Shown here piece by piece: positions 1-9,325 of a stretch of DNA of 64,000 bases (position 1 is the first letter of the stretch; every line of letters starts with the position of its first letter). The translations under genes were made by a program, and so were the position numbers. The stretch comes from a virus: the IMG/VR virus record IMGVR_UViG_3300046694_000296, positions 124,001 through 188,000 of that record. One strand, given 5' to 3'. The notes below the pieces were generated by a model. That model made no database searches. It had not been told where the DNA came from and saw only the letters and a list, made by a program, of their open reading frames with translations.

Positions 1-1797
1 GTCCACACGCCGTTCCTCGACGTCGAGGCGATCGCCGAGGGCGTGCTCAAAGACAGCCAGCTGATCCCGGCGCTGAAAACGCGTATCGATCTGGTGGATG
101 CGCCTGAGTCGATCATCGGCTCGGTGAATCAGCGCTTGGCCGACGCGAAGACGAAGCTCTCGGGCGACCTGACGGCCGCAATCGCCAACGAGCAGACGCT
201 CCGACAGGGCGCGGACAACAGCATGGCCGCGCAGATCACGACGCTTGTGTCAGCGAGCAACGCGAACACGGCGGCGATCACCTCCGAGCAGACCGCGCGC
301 ACGACCGCTGATACGGCGCTCTCCACGCGCATCGACACGATTGCGGCCAACACGGGGAACAACACGGCCGCAGTGCAGGCGGAAGCTACCGCGCGCACGA
401 ACGCCGACACGGCGCTCGCCACGCAGATCAACACGGTGGCCGCGGCCTACGGCGTCGATGCGTCGAACCTGTGTGCAAACCCGGTGGCCGCCGGCGGCTC
501 GAACGCGGGCTGGAGCAACAACACGGCAGTGGGCGGCACGACGCTCGACGTCCCGCTGCAGGCGCCCGCGGCCTACGTGTTCAAGCAGAACGTTCGGGAC
601 AACCGCTACACCACGCGCACGGTGCCGGTGACCGGCGGACAGACGCACTATCTGGAGATGCGCGCAGCGACGCCGGTCGCCGCCGTGCCGATCTATCTCG
701 GGCTGCACCTTACCGGCCCGGGCAAGACTGACTTCTACGCCTGGGCGGGCTCGCTCACGGCAACGAGCGCATGGACGCGCGTGGCGGGCACGGTCACGAT
801 CCCCGACGGTTACACGACCGCCGAGCTCTACGTGCTGATTGATTTCGCCGCAGGCTCGGCCAACGACAAGAACCGCTGGTATTACACCGACGTCGAATGG
901 CGCGCCGCCTCGCTCGTGCAGCCGGCAATGGCCGCCATCAGCACCGAGCAAACCGCGCGGGCCTCCGCCGACAGCGCGCTCTCGACCCGTATCGACAGCG
1001 TGAATGCGTCGCTTGGCACGACCAACGCGAACGTGCAGACCGAGATCAACGCCCGCGTGGCGGGGGACAGCGCGAACGCGAGCTCCATCACGCAGATCAA
1101 CTCGACGCTCGGCAGCCATACGGCCTCGATTAGCACCCAGCAAAGCTCGATCAACGGACTGAACGCGCAATACACGGTCAAGATCGACAACAACGGCTGG
1201 GTGAGCGGCTTCGGTCTTGCGTCGTATCCGATCAACGGCGGCTTCGTGAGCGAGTTCGCGGTGCACGCGCAGAAGTTCTCGGTGTGGATTCCCGGCTACC
1301 CGGGCGTTCAGCCGTTCACGATCGGCGTGGTCAACGGCCAGCCCCGCGTCATCATCAGCAGCGCGCTGATCGGCGACGCGTCGATCAACCGCGCGATGAT
1401 CGGCTACGCGCAGGTCAACGAGGAACACGTCGGCTACGCGGCGATCAAGACCGCGCATATCGGCGAAGCGCAGATTGACACCCTGCGCATCGGCGCGAAT
1501 GCAGTCACGACGATGGTGGCCTTCGCCGGCACTGGCAACTGGACGTATCAGTCGAGCGGCGGTCAAGTGGTGGTCATGATCTCGGCCATTTGCGGCACGA
1601 CCGGCGCCGGGCAGACTCCGATTTCAGGCGCGGCTACGGTGACCGTGGGCGGCATTTCGGCAGGCGTGCAAGCGGTCTATACCACGCGCTGCGCTTCCTT
1701 CACTCAGGCTACGCTGGGTGCCGGCGCGTTCGGAGTGAGCGTCACCGCATCCGGCGCCAGCGCTGTCTTTGTAGTCATTCTTGAGGCAAAACGATGA
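1..1797 (+). CDS. Tail tip / host-specificity protein J, C-terminal part (partial)
   Basis: The frame is open from base 1, so the N-terminus lies outside the window; about 598 codons are visible. The text starts with TPFLDVEAIAEG followed by an IDLVDAP segment and several E-Q-T-A-R-x-x-A-D-x-A-L helical repeats, which are typical of the region after the FnIII domains in lambda-J-like proteins. The end (YTVKIDNNGWVSGFGLAS, then SALIGDASINRAMIG) matches the DUF1983-type C-terminal region of phage central tail proteins. In that family the protein forms the tail tip and contacts the receptor. This argues for a siphovirus tail. A GTG at 43 is only an internal codon. The stop overlaps the next start (ATGA). 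Confidence 0.85.
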   Translation, partial: VHTPFLDVEAIAEGVLKDSQLIPALKTRIDLVDAPESIIGSVNQRLADAKTKLSGDLTAAIANEQTLRQGADNSMAAQITTLVSASNANTAAITSEQTARTTADTALSTRIDTIAANTGNNTAAVQAEATARTNADTALATQINTVAAAYGVDASNLCANPVAAGGSNAGWSNNTAVGGTTLDVPLQAPAAYVFKQNVRDNRYTTRTVPVTGGQTHYLEMRAATPVAAVPIYLGLHLTGPGKTDFYAWAGSLTATSAWTRVAGTVTIPDGYTTAELYVLIDFAAGSANDKNRWYYTDVEWRAASLVQPAMAAISTEQTARASADSALSTRIDSVNASLGTTNANVQTEINARVAGDSANASSITQINSTLGSHTASISTQQSSINGLNAQYTVKIDNNGWVSGFGLASYPINGGFVSEFAVHAQKFSVWIPGYPGVQPFTIGVVNGQPRVIISSALIGDASINRAMIGYAQVNEEHVGYAAIKTAHIGEAQIDTLRIGANAVTTMVAFAGTGNWTYQSSGGQVVVMISAICGTTGAGQTPISGAATVTVGGISAGVQAVYTTRCASFTQATLGAGAFGVSVTASGASAVFVVILEAKR

Positions 1798-2195
1798 TTG
1801 AAAGCATCATGGCGGCAGCACCGACAGCGGGCTACGTCGATTTCGTGACGGTCGATGCAACGGGCCGCATCCTGAATTCGGCGCACATGCCGGAATCAAT
1901 GTTCAAGATCCAGGTGCCGCCGGATGGCTGCTCGCTGGTGCTCGGTCTGGGCGACCCCGAAACACACTACGTGGCGGGCGGCGCGGTCGCCCCGCGCCCG
2001 GCCTGTCCTGCCGTGCTCGACGGCATGACGCTCACGAACCTGCCCGCGCCGTGCACGATCACCCTCGAAGGGGTCGACTACGCATGCACGGACGACACCT
2101 GTGAGCTTTCGTTCAGCCACGCGGGCGCCTTTTCGGTCAAGGTCACGCCGGCCTGGCCGATGCTCGACGCCACTTTTGAGGTTACGCAAGCATGA
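1794..2195 (+). CDS. Hypothetical tail-module protein
   Basis: A 133-residue protein whose ATG overlaps the J stop codon (ATGA), so it is probably translationally coupled to J. It has no signal peptide or membrane segment. It has four cysteines in the second half (CPA, CTI, CTDDTC) and a beta-rich look. I do not recognise the family. Its position between the tail tip gene and the tail fibre gene suggests a small accessory tail protein, but that is inference from location only. Confidence 0.7.
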   Translation: MIESIMAAAPTAGYVDFVTVDATGRILNSAHMPESMFKIQVPPDGCSLVLGLGDPETHYVAGGAVAPRPACPAVLDGMTLTNLPAPCTITLEGVDYACTDDTCELSFSHAGAFSVKVTPAWPMLDATFEVTQA

Positions 2196-2380
2196 AGATC
2201 CACCACAAGATCGACGTTGCACCGCGCCGCGCGGCCGACTACATGCCGATCGGCGAGCAGCTGGACGCGCTCATGAAGGGGCTCGCGGCGCTGAAAGAGC
2301 AGGGCGTCGCGCTGCCGCCCGAGACGGTCGCGTGGATCGAGCACTGCCAGAGCGTGAAAGCTGCACACCCGAAAGCCTGA
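2192..2380 (+). CDS. Small phage protein with YxPIGEQLDAL motif
   Basis: A 62-residue protein that overlaps the previous stop by four bases (ATGA). The central DYMPIGEQLDALMKG segment followed by LPPETVAWI and a short basic end resembles the many small phage tail-region proteins that carry a YPSIGDQLDALxxA signature. The role of that family is not established; it is often found beside tail fibre or chaperone genes. It is the last gene before an operator/promoter that starts a new transcription unit for the tail fibre. Confidence 0.65.
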   Translation: MKIHHKIDVAPRRAADYMPIGEQLDALMKGLAALKEQGVALPPETVAWIEHCQSVKAAHPKA

Positions 2381-2385
2381 TTAGT

Positions 2386-2415
2386 TTGCCTAGTAAGTAA
2401 CCCGTGACTTACAAT
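2386..2415 (+). promoter_or_regulatory. Operator-promoter for the tail fibre gene
   Basis: Palindrome AAGTAAC-CC-GTGACTT at 2395-2410; its right arm runs into a -10 hexamer TACAAT at 2410-2415. A -35-like TTGCCT lies at 2386-2391, 18 bp upstream. It is one of 23 copies of this element in the window. Confidence 0.75.
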
Positions 2416-2451
2416 CGAGGAGATAACAGTCTCTTCGACAAGGGTTCCTGC

Positions 2452-5400
2452 ATGGCTCAGCTCAAGCAAGTTTGCACCGTCACCAACGGCTCGCAGACGG
2501 TAACGGTGATTGGCGTGAATGTGGCTTACCGCATTCGCGCCAACAATATCTTCATGACGTCGCCGGACCTCGTGCCTTATACGGTCGCGAAGGATGCCGA
2601 GTTCGACGGCACGAACACCGTGGTCACGCTCGCGGCGAGCTATCAGGGCGACTCCGGCGCGATGGCGCAGGGCGTCTTCGTCACCGACTTCACCTACCCG
2701 GACAATATCCCGCTCATCAGCCAGGGCGACGTCGGCACGGCCGCGATCTGGACCAAGGCGATGTATCAGCTGCAGGAGATGATCGGCAGCGTGACGCCGG
2801 CGGGCCTGACTGCGTTCATCACCCAGATCAACGCCACGCAGAAGGCGGCAGCCGACGCGCGCGACGCAGCGTTAGCTTCCCAGACCGCCGCGAAGACGAG
2901 CGAGACGAACAGCAAGACCTCCGAGACGAACGCTGCGGCCAGCAAGACGGCGGCGAAGACCTCCGAGACGAATGCCAAGACCTCGGAAACGAATAGCAAG
3001 ACCAGCGAAACGAATAGCGCCGCGAGCGCGAAGGCGAGCGCCGATAGCGCGACCGCATCGGCCAACAGCGCGACCGCATCGGCGGGCTCAGCCACGGCCG
3101 CCGGCACCAGCGAGCGCAATGCCTCGGGCTCGGCCGCAGCAGCCTTGGCTTCGCAGGGCGCGGCGAAGACCAGCGAGACGAATAGCAAGACGAGCGAGAC
3201 GAATGCCTCGGGTTCGGCCGCGGCCGCGCTTGCTTCGCAGGGTGCAGCGAAGACCTCCGAGACGAACGCGAAAACTTCCGAGACAAACGCCAAGACCTCG
3301 GAAACAAATAGCAAGACCAGCGAAACCAACGCGAAGACGTCCGAGACGAATGCCGCGGCATCCGCCGGTGCGGCCGCTGCCGACCGCGCGACGGTGCAGG
3401 GCATCCTCAAGACGATGAACGCGCTGTATCTCGGCAAGAAGGCTTCGGACCCGACGACCGACAACAACGGCGATCCGCTGCAAGTCGGCGCGGAATACTG
3501 GAACGTCACCAAGGCGCTGATGCGCGTCTACACCGCCTCGGGCTGGCGTGATGAAGATGCGGACGCCCAGACGCAGGCCGCGAACGCGACGGCAAGCGCG
3601 TCGGCAGCGGCGGGCTCCGCCGCAGCGGCCTCGACCAGCGCCGCCAATGCCTCGACCAGCGAGCAGAACGCGAAGACGTCCGAGACGAATTCGAAGACCT
3701 CGGAAACGAACGCCAAGACCTCCGAGCAAGCCGCCGCCGCAAGCAAGCAGGCCGCCGCGACCTCAGAAGGCAATGCCAAGACCAGCGAGACGAACGCCAA
3801 GACCAGCGAGCAGAATGCCGCGGCCAGCGCCGCACATGCGGATCAGGTGGCGGCCACGATCGGCAACCCGGTGTCGAAGAACGGCGACACCATGACGGGC
3901 GACCTGTGGGTTGACGGAGCAAAGCTGCAAAGCACCCGCTACGGCACGGGCGGCGCGGTTGTCCTGCGCGGCACAAGTGGCACGCAGGCGTCGCCGACTG
4001 CGCTCGCGGCGGGAAGCCAGTCGGGCATCGTGGCATTCCGCGGCTATGACGGCGCGAATTATCAGGACATGGCCTCCATCGACGCATGGGCGGATGCTGA
4101 CGTCTCTAGCACCGCCTCTGCTGGGCAGCTTCGCTTTTCGACGACGCCAGCGGGTTCTGTCAACAAGACCGAGCGGATGCGCATCACGAGCACGGGACGG
4201 GTGCTCATCGGCACCGTGACCGATGACGGCTCGAACATGCTGCAGGTGGCGGGCAGCGTCGCCATCGGCGGCAACCAGACGTTCACGAACACGACGAACA
4301 GCACCATCGGCTCGATCTCGTCCAGCGCATACGCGGGCGGCCTGTCGATCGAAGCCTTCAACGTTGGCAACACGGCGAAGAAGAACCTGGCGCTCTCGCC
4401 GTGGGGCGGTCGCGTGCTCGTGGGAACGGCAACCGATGACGGCGCGACGCTGTTGCAGGTCAATGGCGCGGGCAAGTTCGCCGGCCAGCTCGTGACGGCG
4501 TATGCGAATCCGATCAACTACCTGAACGACACGAGCGGCAGCGGCGCGGCCGATCTTCGCTTCCAGTCGAACGCGGTGACGCGCTGGAGCATCCAGAAGA
4601 GCTCGGCGAACAACTTCAACCTCGCGCGCTTCGATTCGACCGGCGTGTTCGTCGACAATCCGCTGTCGTTCGCCACGGCAACGGGCATTGGCACGTTCAC
4701 GCAAGTGCCGGTTCATCCGACTGCAGCCGCCTACGACAATGGCACGAACAGCGCGACGACCGCCTTCGTCTATGCGAACGCGATGGGGCTGCGCGCGCCG
4801 CTCGGCGGCTCGGTGGATCTGAACACCATCACCACGTCCGGCGTCTATCACCAGCCGACCAACGCCAACGCGACGACGGCGCTGAACTACCCGACGACGA
4901 ACGCCGGCATGCTTGAGGTCTACACCTCCGGCAGCATGACGTATCAGACCTACACGCGTTATGACACCGGCGTGAAATACACGCGCTCCTATTACAACGG
5001 GACGTGGTATGCGTGGAAGCAGCTGGTGGACACGGCCAACGCATCGACGATCACCGGTGCGACGACGTTCTCCGGCACGACCTCGTTCTCTGGCGCTTCG
5101 ACCTTCACGGGCGGCGTGACCACGAACGCAGCAGCCATCGAAGGCGGCGCGGCCTACAGCACGCTCTACTTCCGCAACGGCGGCAAGGATCGCTGGCAGA
5201 TCTACAAGGACAACGTCGCTGAGTCCACCGGCAACGCTGGCGGCAACTTTGGCATCAACGCGGTCGCAGATAACGGCACGACGTCGTTCCAAGTCCTGAC
5301 GATCAACCGCGCGACCTACCAGATGCAGCTTAACGGCGGTCTGCAGAACAACGGCACCGGCCAGAAGGCGGGCCTGCTGATGCAGAACACGACCGCCTCG

Positions 5401-6888
5401 ACCGGACGCAAGTGGAGCGTCTACTCGAACGACGGCGGCAGTTTCGTCCTCGGCGATGAAACGGCCGGCATTGCGCGTCTCGCGGTGAACAGCAACGGTC
5501 TATTCGGCATGACGGGCGATCTCCAGCTCAATGCCGCAGGCACCACCAACTTCAGCTACCGCCTGTTGTTCGTCAACGGCAGCTATGCGCCGTTCATGCG
5601 CAGTGACAATAACGGCAGCATTCAGGCTATCAACAGCGCGAACACGAACGTCAATCTGACGATTGCGGACAATGGCAACCTGACGGTGCGCGGTGTTGTC
5701 TACAGCCAGATCGGTCAGAACACTTCGTCCGGCGCCTTCCGCACGACGTCTGAAATCGGCGGGGCGTTTGTCGACTGGAGCAACAACCGCACCTTCGCCG
5801 TTCAGGTGGACGCGCCTAACGCCGGCTCGGCCTACGGCGGCATCCGTTGGACTCGCTGGGGCGCTCGTCATCTTGCCGCGATTGACGCCTACGAGGGCGG
5901 TTCTGCAAGCACTCAGCCGACGATCGTGTTCCACATCGGCACCCAGGGAAATGCGTGGACGTTCGGCAATACGGACATCACACGCGGCGCGGGCGGCTAC
6001 GTGTGGGGTTCGTGGAACTTCGACCCGAACTCGAAGCTGAGCACGGGCGGCGGCACGATCACTAACGAGCTGAACGTCTTGTGGAACGGGGATCAGGGCT
6101 ATCAAGGCCGCTTTGGACCCGGCTACGTGAAGCTCGCGCGCTATGACTATGGCGCATACATCGACCTGATGCGCTCGATGAACCAGGACTACCTGTGGCG
6201 CATCCATTACAACATCAACAACGACTATCTGGAGTTCATCCGAAACGGTAACCAGACCGTTTCCTTCAGCCCGGACGGCAACATCTACTCGCCGGCGGCG
6301 GGATGGATGTCAAACAAGGTCAACCGCACTGGCGACACGTTCAGCGGCACGGTGTGGTTCAACGGCGCGACGACCGCCGGCTATACCCAGTTCGGCTACA
6401 TCAACGCAGGCGCGGCATCGACCTACACCGGCGGCACGAACAACGGCACGTTCTCGATTTTCGCGGCCAACATGATCGCGGCCTCGCAGGTGTGGGCCGT
6501 GTCTGACCGACGTCTCAAGACCGACATCGAAGACGTGTCCGAAGACGACGCCGTGCGCTTTGTCGTCGAAGTCGCACCGAAGCGCTACCTCAAGGAAGGC
6601 GTGCGCGAGTGGGGCTATCTCGCGCAGGACGTGGGCAAGTCGATGGATGGCAAGGGCAGCGAACTTGTCACCCTCACCGAGCGCGAAGGCTTGGAAGAAG
6701 AGATCGACGACGACGGCTTCGTCTCGCCGGCCGATCACGCGCTCAACGTCAGCCACAACCAGATCATCCCGATTCACGGCGCGGTGCTTCGCAAGCTCCT
6801 ACGTGAAGCGGATGAACGCGACGCGCTGATGCAGAAGATGATGGCGCGCATCGAGTCGCTTGAAGCGGCACTCTCAAAGGCAGCATGA
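2452..6888 (+). CDS. Side tail fibre with C-terminal S74 chaperone domain
   Basis: 1478 residues. I start it at ATG 2452 (MAQLKQVC), with AGGG about 8 nt upstream; an in-frame GTG at 2404 lies inside the promoter and cannot be on that transcript. N-terminal about 130 residues: probable attachment domain. About residues 140-480: Ala/Ser/Thr-rich coiled-coil with many KTSETNA heptads, as in lambda Stf-like fibres. Middle: beta-rich shaft and receptor region with repeated GTATDDG-type units. The end carries the intramolecular chaperone autoprocessing domain (peptidase S74), with the S-D-R-R-L-K motif at residues 1351-1356. In that family the serine-lysine dyad cleaves the chaperone off after trimerisation, which here would release about 128 residues. 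It has its own operator-promoter. Confidence 0.9.
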   Translation: MAQLKQVCTVTNGSQTVTVIGVNVAYRIRANNIFMTSPDLVPYTVAKDAEFDGTNTVVTLAASYQGDSGAMAQGVFVTDFTYPDNIPLISQGDVGTAAIWTKAMYQLQEMIGSVTPAGLTAFITQINATQKAAADARDAALASQTAAKTSETNSKTSETNAAASKTAAKTSETNAKTSETNSKTSETNSAASAKASADSATASANSATASAGSATAAGTSERNASGSAAAALASQGAAKTSETNSKTSETNASGSAAAALASQGAAKTSETNAKTSETNAKTSETNSKTSETNAKTSETNAAASAGAAAADRATVQGILKTMNALYLGKKASDPTTDNNGDPLQVGAEYWNVTKALMRVYTASGWRDEDADAQTQAANATASASAAAGSAAAASTSAANASTSEQNAKTSETNSKTSETNAKTSEQAAAASKQAAATSEGNAKTSETNAKTSEQNAAASAAHADQVAATIGNPVSKNGDTMTGDLWVDGAKLQSTRYGTGGAVVLRGTSGTQASPTALAAGSQSGIVAFRGYDGANYQDMASIDAWADADVSSTASAGQLRFSTTPAGSVNKTERMRITSTGRVLIGTVTDDGSNMLQVAGSVAIGGNQTFTNTTNSTIGSISSSAYAGGLSIEAFNVGNTAKKNLALSPWGGRVLVGTATDDGATLLQVNGAGKFAGQLVTAYANPINYLNDTSGSGAADLRFQSNAVTRWSIQKSSANNFNLARFDSTGVFVDNPLSFATATGIGTFTQVPVHPTAAAYDNGTNSATTAFVYANAMGLRAPLGGSVDLNTITTSGVYHQPTNANATTALNYPTTNAGMLEVYTSGSMTYQTYTRYDTGVKYTRSYYNGTWYAWKQLVDTANASTITGATTFSGTTSFSGASTFTGGVTTNAAAIEGGAAYSTLYFRNGGKDRWQIYKDNVAESTGNAGGNFGINAVADNGTTSFQVLTINRATYQMQLNGGLQNNGTGQKAGLLMQNTTASTGRKWSVYSNDGGSFVLGDETAGIARLAVNSNGLFGMTGDLQLNAAGTTNFSYRLLFVNGSYAPFMRSDNNGSIQAINSANTNVNLTIADNGNLTVRGVVYSQIGQNTSSGAFRTTSEIGGAFVDWSNNRTFAVQVDAPNAGSAYGGIRWTRWGARHLAAIDAYEGGSASTQPTIVFHIGTQGNAWTFGNTDITRGAGGYVWGSWNFDPNSKLSTGGGTITNELNVLWNGDQGYQGRFGPGYVKLARYDYGAYIDLMRSMNQDYLWRIHYNINNDYLEFIRNGNQTVSFSPDGNIYSPAAGWMSNKVNRTGDTFSGTVWFNGATTAGYTQFGYINAGAASTYTGGTNNGTFSIFAANMIAASQVWAVSDRRLKTDIEDVSEDDAVRFVVEVAPKRYLKEGVREWGYLAQDVGKSMDGKGSELVTLTEREGLEEEIDDDGFVSPADHALNVSHNQIIPIHGAVLRKLLREADERDALMQKMMARIESLEAALSKAA
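2884..3850 (+). repeat. Coding repeats (KTSETN heptads) in the tail fibre
   Basis: Degenerate 21-bp units encode K-T-S-E-T-N-A/S, interleaved with AAAS-type linkers. They occur in blocks at about 2890-3010, 3165-3350, 3665-3730 and 3775-3815. The reading frame is preserved and the codons vary, as expected for a selected trimeric coiled-coil rather than a recent microsatellite. Confidence 0.8.
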
Positions 6889-7454
6889 CCATGCAGAACT
6901 TCCTCCTCTACGACCCGGCAACGGGCGCAGTCAACGGCGCGATCGCACTCCCCGAGGGGAGTGTTGCGCCGATGTCGAACATGATCGCGTGCACCGCGGA
7001 GCAGTCGGGCGAGGTCGACAGGTGGCGCGTCGATCTGTCGGGCGAGACGCCGGTGCTTGCCGAGATCGACGCCGCGACGCGCCTGAACACGCTCAAGGTG
7101 CAGCTCTCGGCATCCATTGACGCGCAGGTCGCCACCGTCTACTCGAGCTGGATGCGCTTTCAGGCCGAATACGAGTCGCGCGAGGCGGCCGCCCAAGCCT
7201 ACAAGGACGCCGGCTACTCGGGCGACGTCTCCCGGTGGATCTCCGGTTTCTCAGACGCCGCGAACAAGACGCCGCAGGAGGCCGCCGATCTGATTCTCGA
7301 ACAGTCGGTGAGTCTGCGTGGCGCACTCGAGGCGCTCGGCGCGCTACGCATGCGCAAATACGAAGTGCTGATGGCCGCCGATTGCGATGCGGCCGCCGCC
7401 ACGCACGCCTCGATTACCGCGGCGATCAACGCCGTTGCAGCAACCATTCACTGA
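6885..7454 (+). CDS. Tail fibre assembly-type phage protein
   Basis: 189 residues starting at ATG 6885, overlapping the fibre stop; ATG 6891 is an equally placed alternative. After a short N-terminal domain there is a helical region with AAQAYKDAGYSGDVSRW, a KTPQEAADLILEQ segment and LRGALEALGALRMRKYEV. This pattern is common in proteins next to tail fibres in Burkholderia prophages, usually labelled tail fibre assembly or tail protein. Its direct position after the fibre supports a chaperone or fibre-tip role, but the biochemical function is inferred. Confidence 0.65.
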   Translation: MTMQNFLLYDPATGAVNGAIALPEGSVAPMSNMIACTAEQSGEVDRWRVDLSGETPVLAEIDAATRLNTLKVQLSASIDAQVATVYSSWMRFQAEYESREAAAQAYKDAGYSGDVSRWISGFSDAANKTPQEAADLILEQSVSLRGALEALGALRMRKYEVLMAADCDAAAATHASITAAINAVAATIH

Positions 7455-7465
7455 CAGGAGCAGCG

Positions 7466-7936
7466 ATGAAGGTAGCGTTTTTCAAGGGCCGTCACCCGGG
7501 CGTGAAAGGGTGGCTGGGCGTGATGACGAAGTGGTGGACGGAAGGTCTGTATAGCCATGCGGAGCTCGTCGTCGGCAAGACCCCCGACGGCAAGCACATC
7601 TGCTGGAGCTCGACCTTCCTCGACGGCGGCGTGCGCCGCGCGGAGCTCGAGCTGGACCCGGCCGACTGGGACGTGTTTGATCTCCGCACGACGCCCGCGC
7701 AAGAGGCCGCGGCGCTCGCATGGTTCGAAGAGCACAAGGGCTTGCCGTATGACGTGCGCGGCCTCTTCGGCTTCGTGTGGCGCCGGGAAGAGGGCGAGAA
7801 GGAGAAGTGGTTCTGCTCCGAAGCCGTTGCGGCCGCACTCGGCTGGCCCGAAGCCTGGCGGTTCGACCCGAACACGCTCGCCGCGGTCATCAAGCCGATG
7901 GAGATCGACCCGAACTTCGTGGGGGTGCTCGCATGA
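7466..7936 (+). CDS. Permuted papain-like (NlpC/P60-fold) cysteine peptidase or amidase
   Basis: 156 residues. The start is ATG 7466 with AGGAG at 7456-7460; the open frame extends upstream but has no initiation signal. An early YSHAELVVG segment supplies the likely catalytic His. A later KWFCSEAV segment supplies the likely nucleophilic Cys, in the His-before-Cys order of the permuted YiiX/YaeF-type papain-like fold. A final FDPNTLAAVI is also common in phage members. No signal peptide is seen. Such proteins occur beside tail genes and may process peptidoglycan or a tail protein. The substrate is unknown. Confidence 0.7.
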   Translation: MKVAFFKGRHPGVKGWLGVMTKWWTEGLYSHAELVVGKTPDGKHICWSSTFLDGGVRRAELELDPADWDVFDLRTTPAQEAAALAWFEEHKGLPYDVRGLFGFVWRREEGEKEKWFCSEAVAAALGWPEAWRFDPNTLAAVIKPMEIDPNFVGVLA

Positions 7937-8481
7937 TCTACGTCCTGCTCACGCTGCTCAACCTCGTGTTCACGGGATTCGCCTACGTGCTGGCGCCGGT
8001 GGTCGCCCTCTTCTGCCGCGCCGACGGTTGGCTGCCCAAGTGGCTTGCGTGGTTCCAGACGTTTGACGCCTCGCTCGATGCGGGCTGGCGCGACGGCTAC
8101 TTCCCGGTGACAGGCACGCCGACCGGGCGAGCACGCTGGTGGCTGCGCACGAAGTGGCTATGGCGCAACCCGGCATACGGCTTTTGCTACTGGGCGATCG
8201 GCATCAACTTCGTGCCGGCCGACTGGGAGATCGTCAGCTTCGTGCGGCACGACGACGGCACATGCGACTTCCACGCGCGCACGAAGGACGGCCGCTACTT
8301 CAACCTGATGGCCGCGACGGGCACGAAGCTCGGCTGGAAGGCATGGAACTACTTCGACGGGCTCGATGAGGCCGGACAACCCAAGTGGAAGACATCGCCT
8401 TGGGGCCCGGCCTGGCGCACACCGATCTGCTTCACGCCGGGCAAGGGCTTCTTCGGCGCACTTTCGCGCCTGCGTGGATAA
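7933..8481 (+). CDS. Membrane-anchored phage protein of unknown function
   Basis: 182 residues beginning at ATG 7933, overlapping the previous stop (ATGA). Residues 1-28 (MIYVLLTLLNLVFTGFAYVL) form one strong hydrophobic segment, so it is probably an inner-membrane anchor. The rest is Trp/Tyr-rich (WLAWFQTFDASLD, RWWLRTKWLWRNPAYGF) with a soluble C-terminal half. The WFQT-D-x-x-LD motif and the RNPAYGF motif look conserved in a phage family of unknown role. It ends the tail-side transcription unit just before an operator-promoter. Confidence 0.7.
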   Translation: MIYVLLTLLNLVFTGFAYVLAPVVALFCRADGWLPKWLAWFQTFDASLDAGWRDGYFPVTGTPTGRARWWLRTKWLWRNPAYGFCYWAIGINFVPADWEIVSFVRHDDGTCDFHARTKDGRYFNLMAATGTKLGWKAWNYFDGLDEAGQPKWKTSPWGPAWRTPICFTPGKGFFGALSRLRG

Positions 8482-8503
8482 GTAACGACTGACTCACTAT
8501 AAT
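8480..8503 (+). promoter_or_regulatory. Operator and strong -10 for the 114-residue protein
   Basis: A degenerate operator AAGTAAC-GA-CTGACTC at 8480-8495 is followed directly by CACTATAAT, whose -10 TATAAT lies at 8498-8503. This is the best -10 hexamer in the tail/lysis region. Confidence 0.7.
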
Positions 8504-8556
8504 GGGTGACGTGGCATCACAACACGTCACCCCTTTCACCTATCAAGGAGCATCAC

Positions 8557-8901
8557 ATGGCTATCTCGAAAGAAATCGTTCAGGAAGCAACCGGCGTCAC
8601 GCTCGCCCATCACGTCGTCATCAGCGTGACCGCCGACAAGGCCGGTCAGACCGTCACGGGCCAAGTCGCAAGCTACGTCTCGGCAGACGCAAAGGCAGCG
8701 GGCAAGCAGCCGGTGGGTGCACCGGCGTTCATCACGGTGTCGGGCTTGCCGGGCGCCAAGGAAAACGTGTTCTCGTTCTTCGAGAACCAGATCGTCGCGG
8801 CGCAACCGGCCGACGCCGCAAGCCAGCCTTCGGCAGCCTATGCCTTCGGCGGCGCGTCGCGCTACACGTTCGCGGGCGGCAGCGTCGTCGCGGATGCGTG
8901 A
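8557..8901 (+). CDS. Hypothetical protein, own strong promoter
   Basis: 114 residues starting at ATG 8557 (MAISKEIVQEATG) with AAGGAG at 8545-8550. An in-frame GTG at 8506 precedes the ribosome site and was rejected. The protein looks beta-rich (LAHHVVISVTADKAGQTVTGQVASYVS) with an Ala/Gly/Ser-rich C-terminal half and no cysteines. A consensus -10 and a near-perfect Shine-Dalgarno suggest high expression, which would fit a virion or decoration-like protein. I do not recognise a family. Confidence 0.65.
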   Translation: MAISKEIVQEATGVTLAHHVVISVTADKAGQTVTGQVASYVSADAKAAGKQPVGAPAFITVSGLPGAKENVFSFFENQIVAAQPADAASQPSAAYAFGGASRYTFAGGSVVADA

Positions 8902-8906
8902 CAGAT

Positions 8907-8922
8907 AAGTAAGCGGTAGCTT
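8907..8922 (+). promoter_or_regulatory. Operator upstream of the lysis cassette
   Basis: AAGTAAG-CG-GTAGCTT, with TTTACAGG directly after it as a weak -10. It is a weaker match to the dispersed palindrome and sits in the only gap before the lysis genes. Confidence 0.55.
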
Positions 8923-8987
8923 TACAGGGGCGGGCCTCGGCTGTTAACATCGCCCCTGTTTACACCATTCCGCGAGAGAGCGACGGC

Positions 8988-9320
8988 ATGAGTTTCACTG
9001 ACCCAAAAGACCAGGAGAACCTGATGACCATCGCCCGGGAAGTTGCCAAGGCGACCGTTGATGAGATGGGTGCTCGCCTGGACGAGCGCGACAAGAAGCT
9101 GCGCGAGAGCATCGTTGATGACGTGCGCAAGGAGCTGAAGTCCTACTTCGGCGAGCAGAAGCCGTCTGACCACCTGATCGAACACAACCGCATCGCCAAG
9201 TTCCTCACGTGGGTTGACGGCCTCGGCAAGAGCTTCTGGAGCTCGATCATCAGCAACGTGCTTCGCTCGGCCATTACCGGCGCTTTCGCGGTTTTCGTCT
9301 ACACGAAATGGAAGGGCTGA
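8988..9320 (+). CDS. Small protein with C-terminal membrane helix, lysis region
   Basis: 110 residues. The first 75 are charged and helical (DEMGARLDERDKKLRESIVDDVRKELKSYF), a likely coiled-coil. The last about 28 residues form one amphipathic-to-hydrophobic membrane helix ending in a basic tail (VYTKWKG). This layout is common for phage proteins next to holins. It could be an antiholin or a membrane-tethered regulator of lysis. It is the first gene after the operator at 8907 and precedes the three-helix holin candidate. Confidence 0.55.
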   Translation: MSFTDPKDQENLMTIAREVAKATVDEMGARLDERDKKLRESIVDDVRKELKSYFGEQKPSDHLIEHNRIAKFLTWVDGLGKSFWSSIISNVLRSAITGAFAVFVYTKWKG

Positions 9321-9325
9321 ACCCC

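Noticed and set aside
43-45. GTG as the true start of the J-like protein
   Set aside because: The frame is open and homologous upstream to base 1, so the gene is truncated by the window edge.
250-1566. A 438-codon minus-strand open frame opposite the J protein
   Set aside because: Arg/Asp/Val-rich shadow of the J coding frame with no start signal; J matches a known family.
2766-3512. CRISPR-like or tandem repeat array
   Set aside because: The repeated units are in-frame KTSETN coiled-coil codons of the tail fibre, with variable codon choice and no regular spacers.
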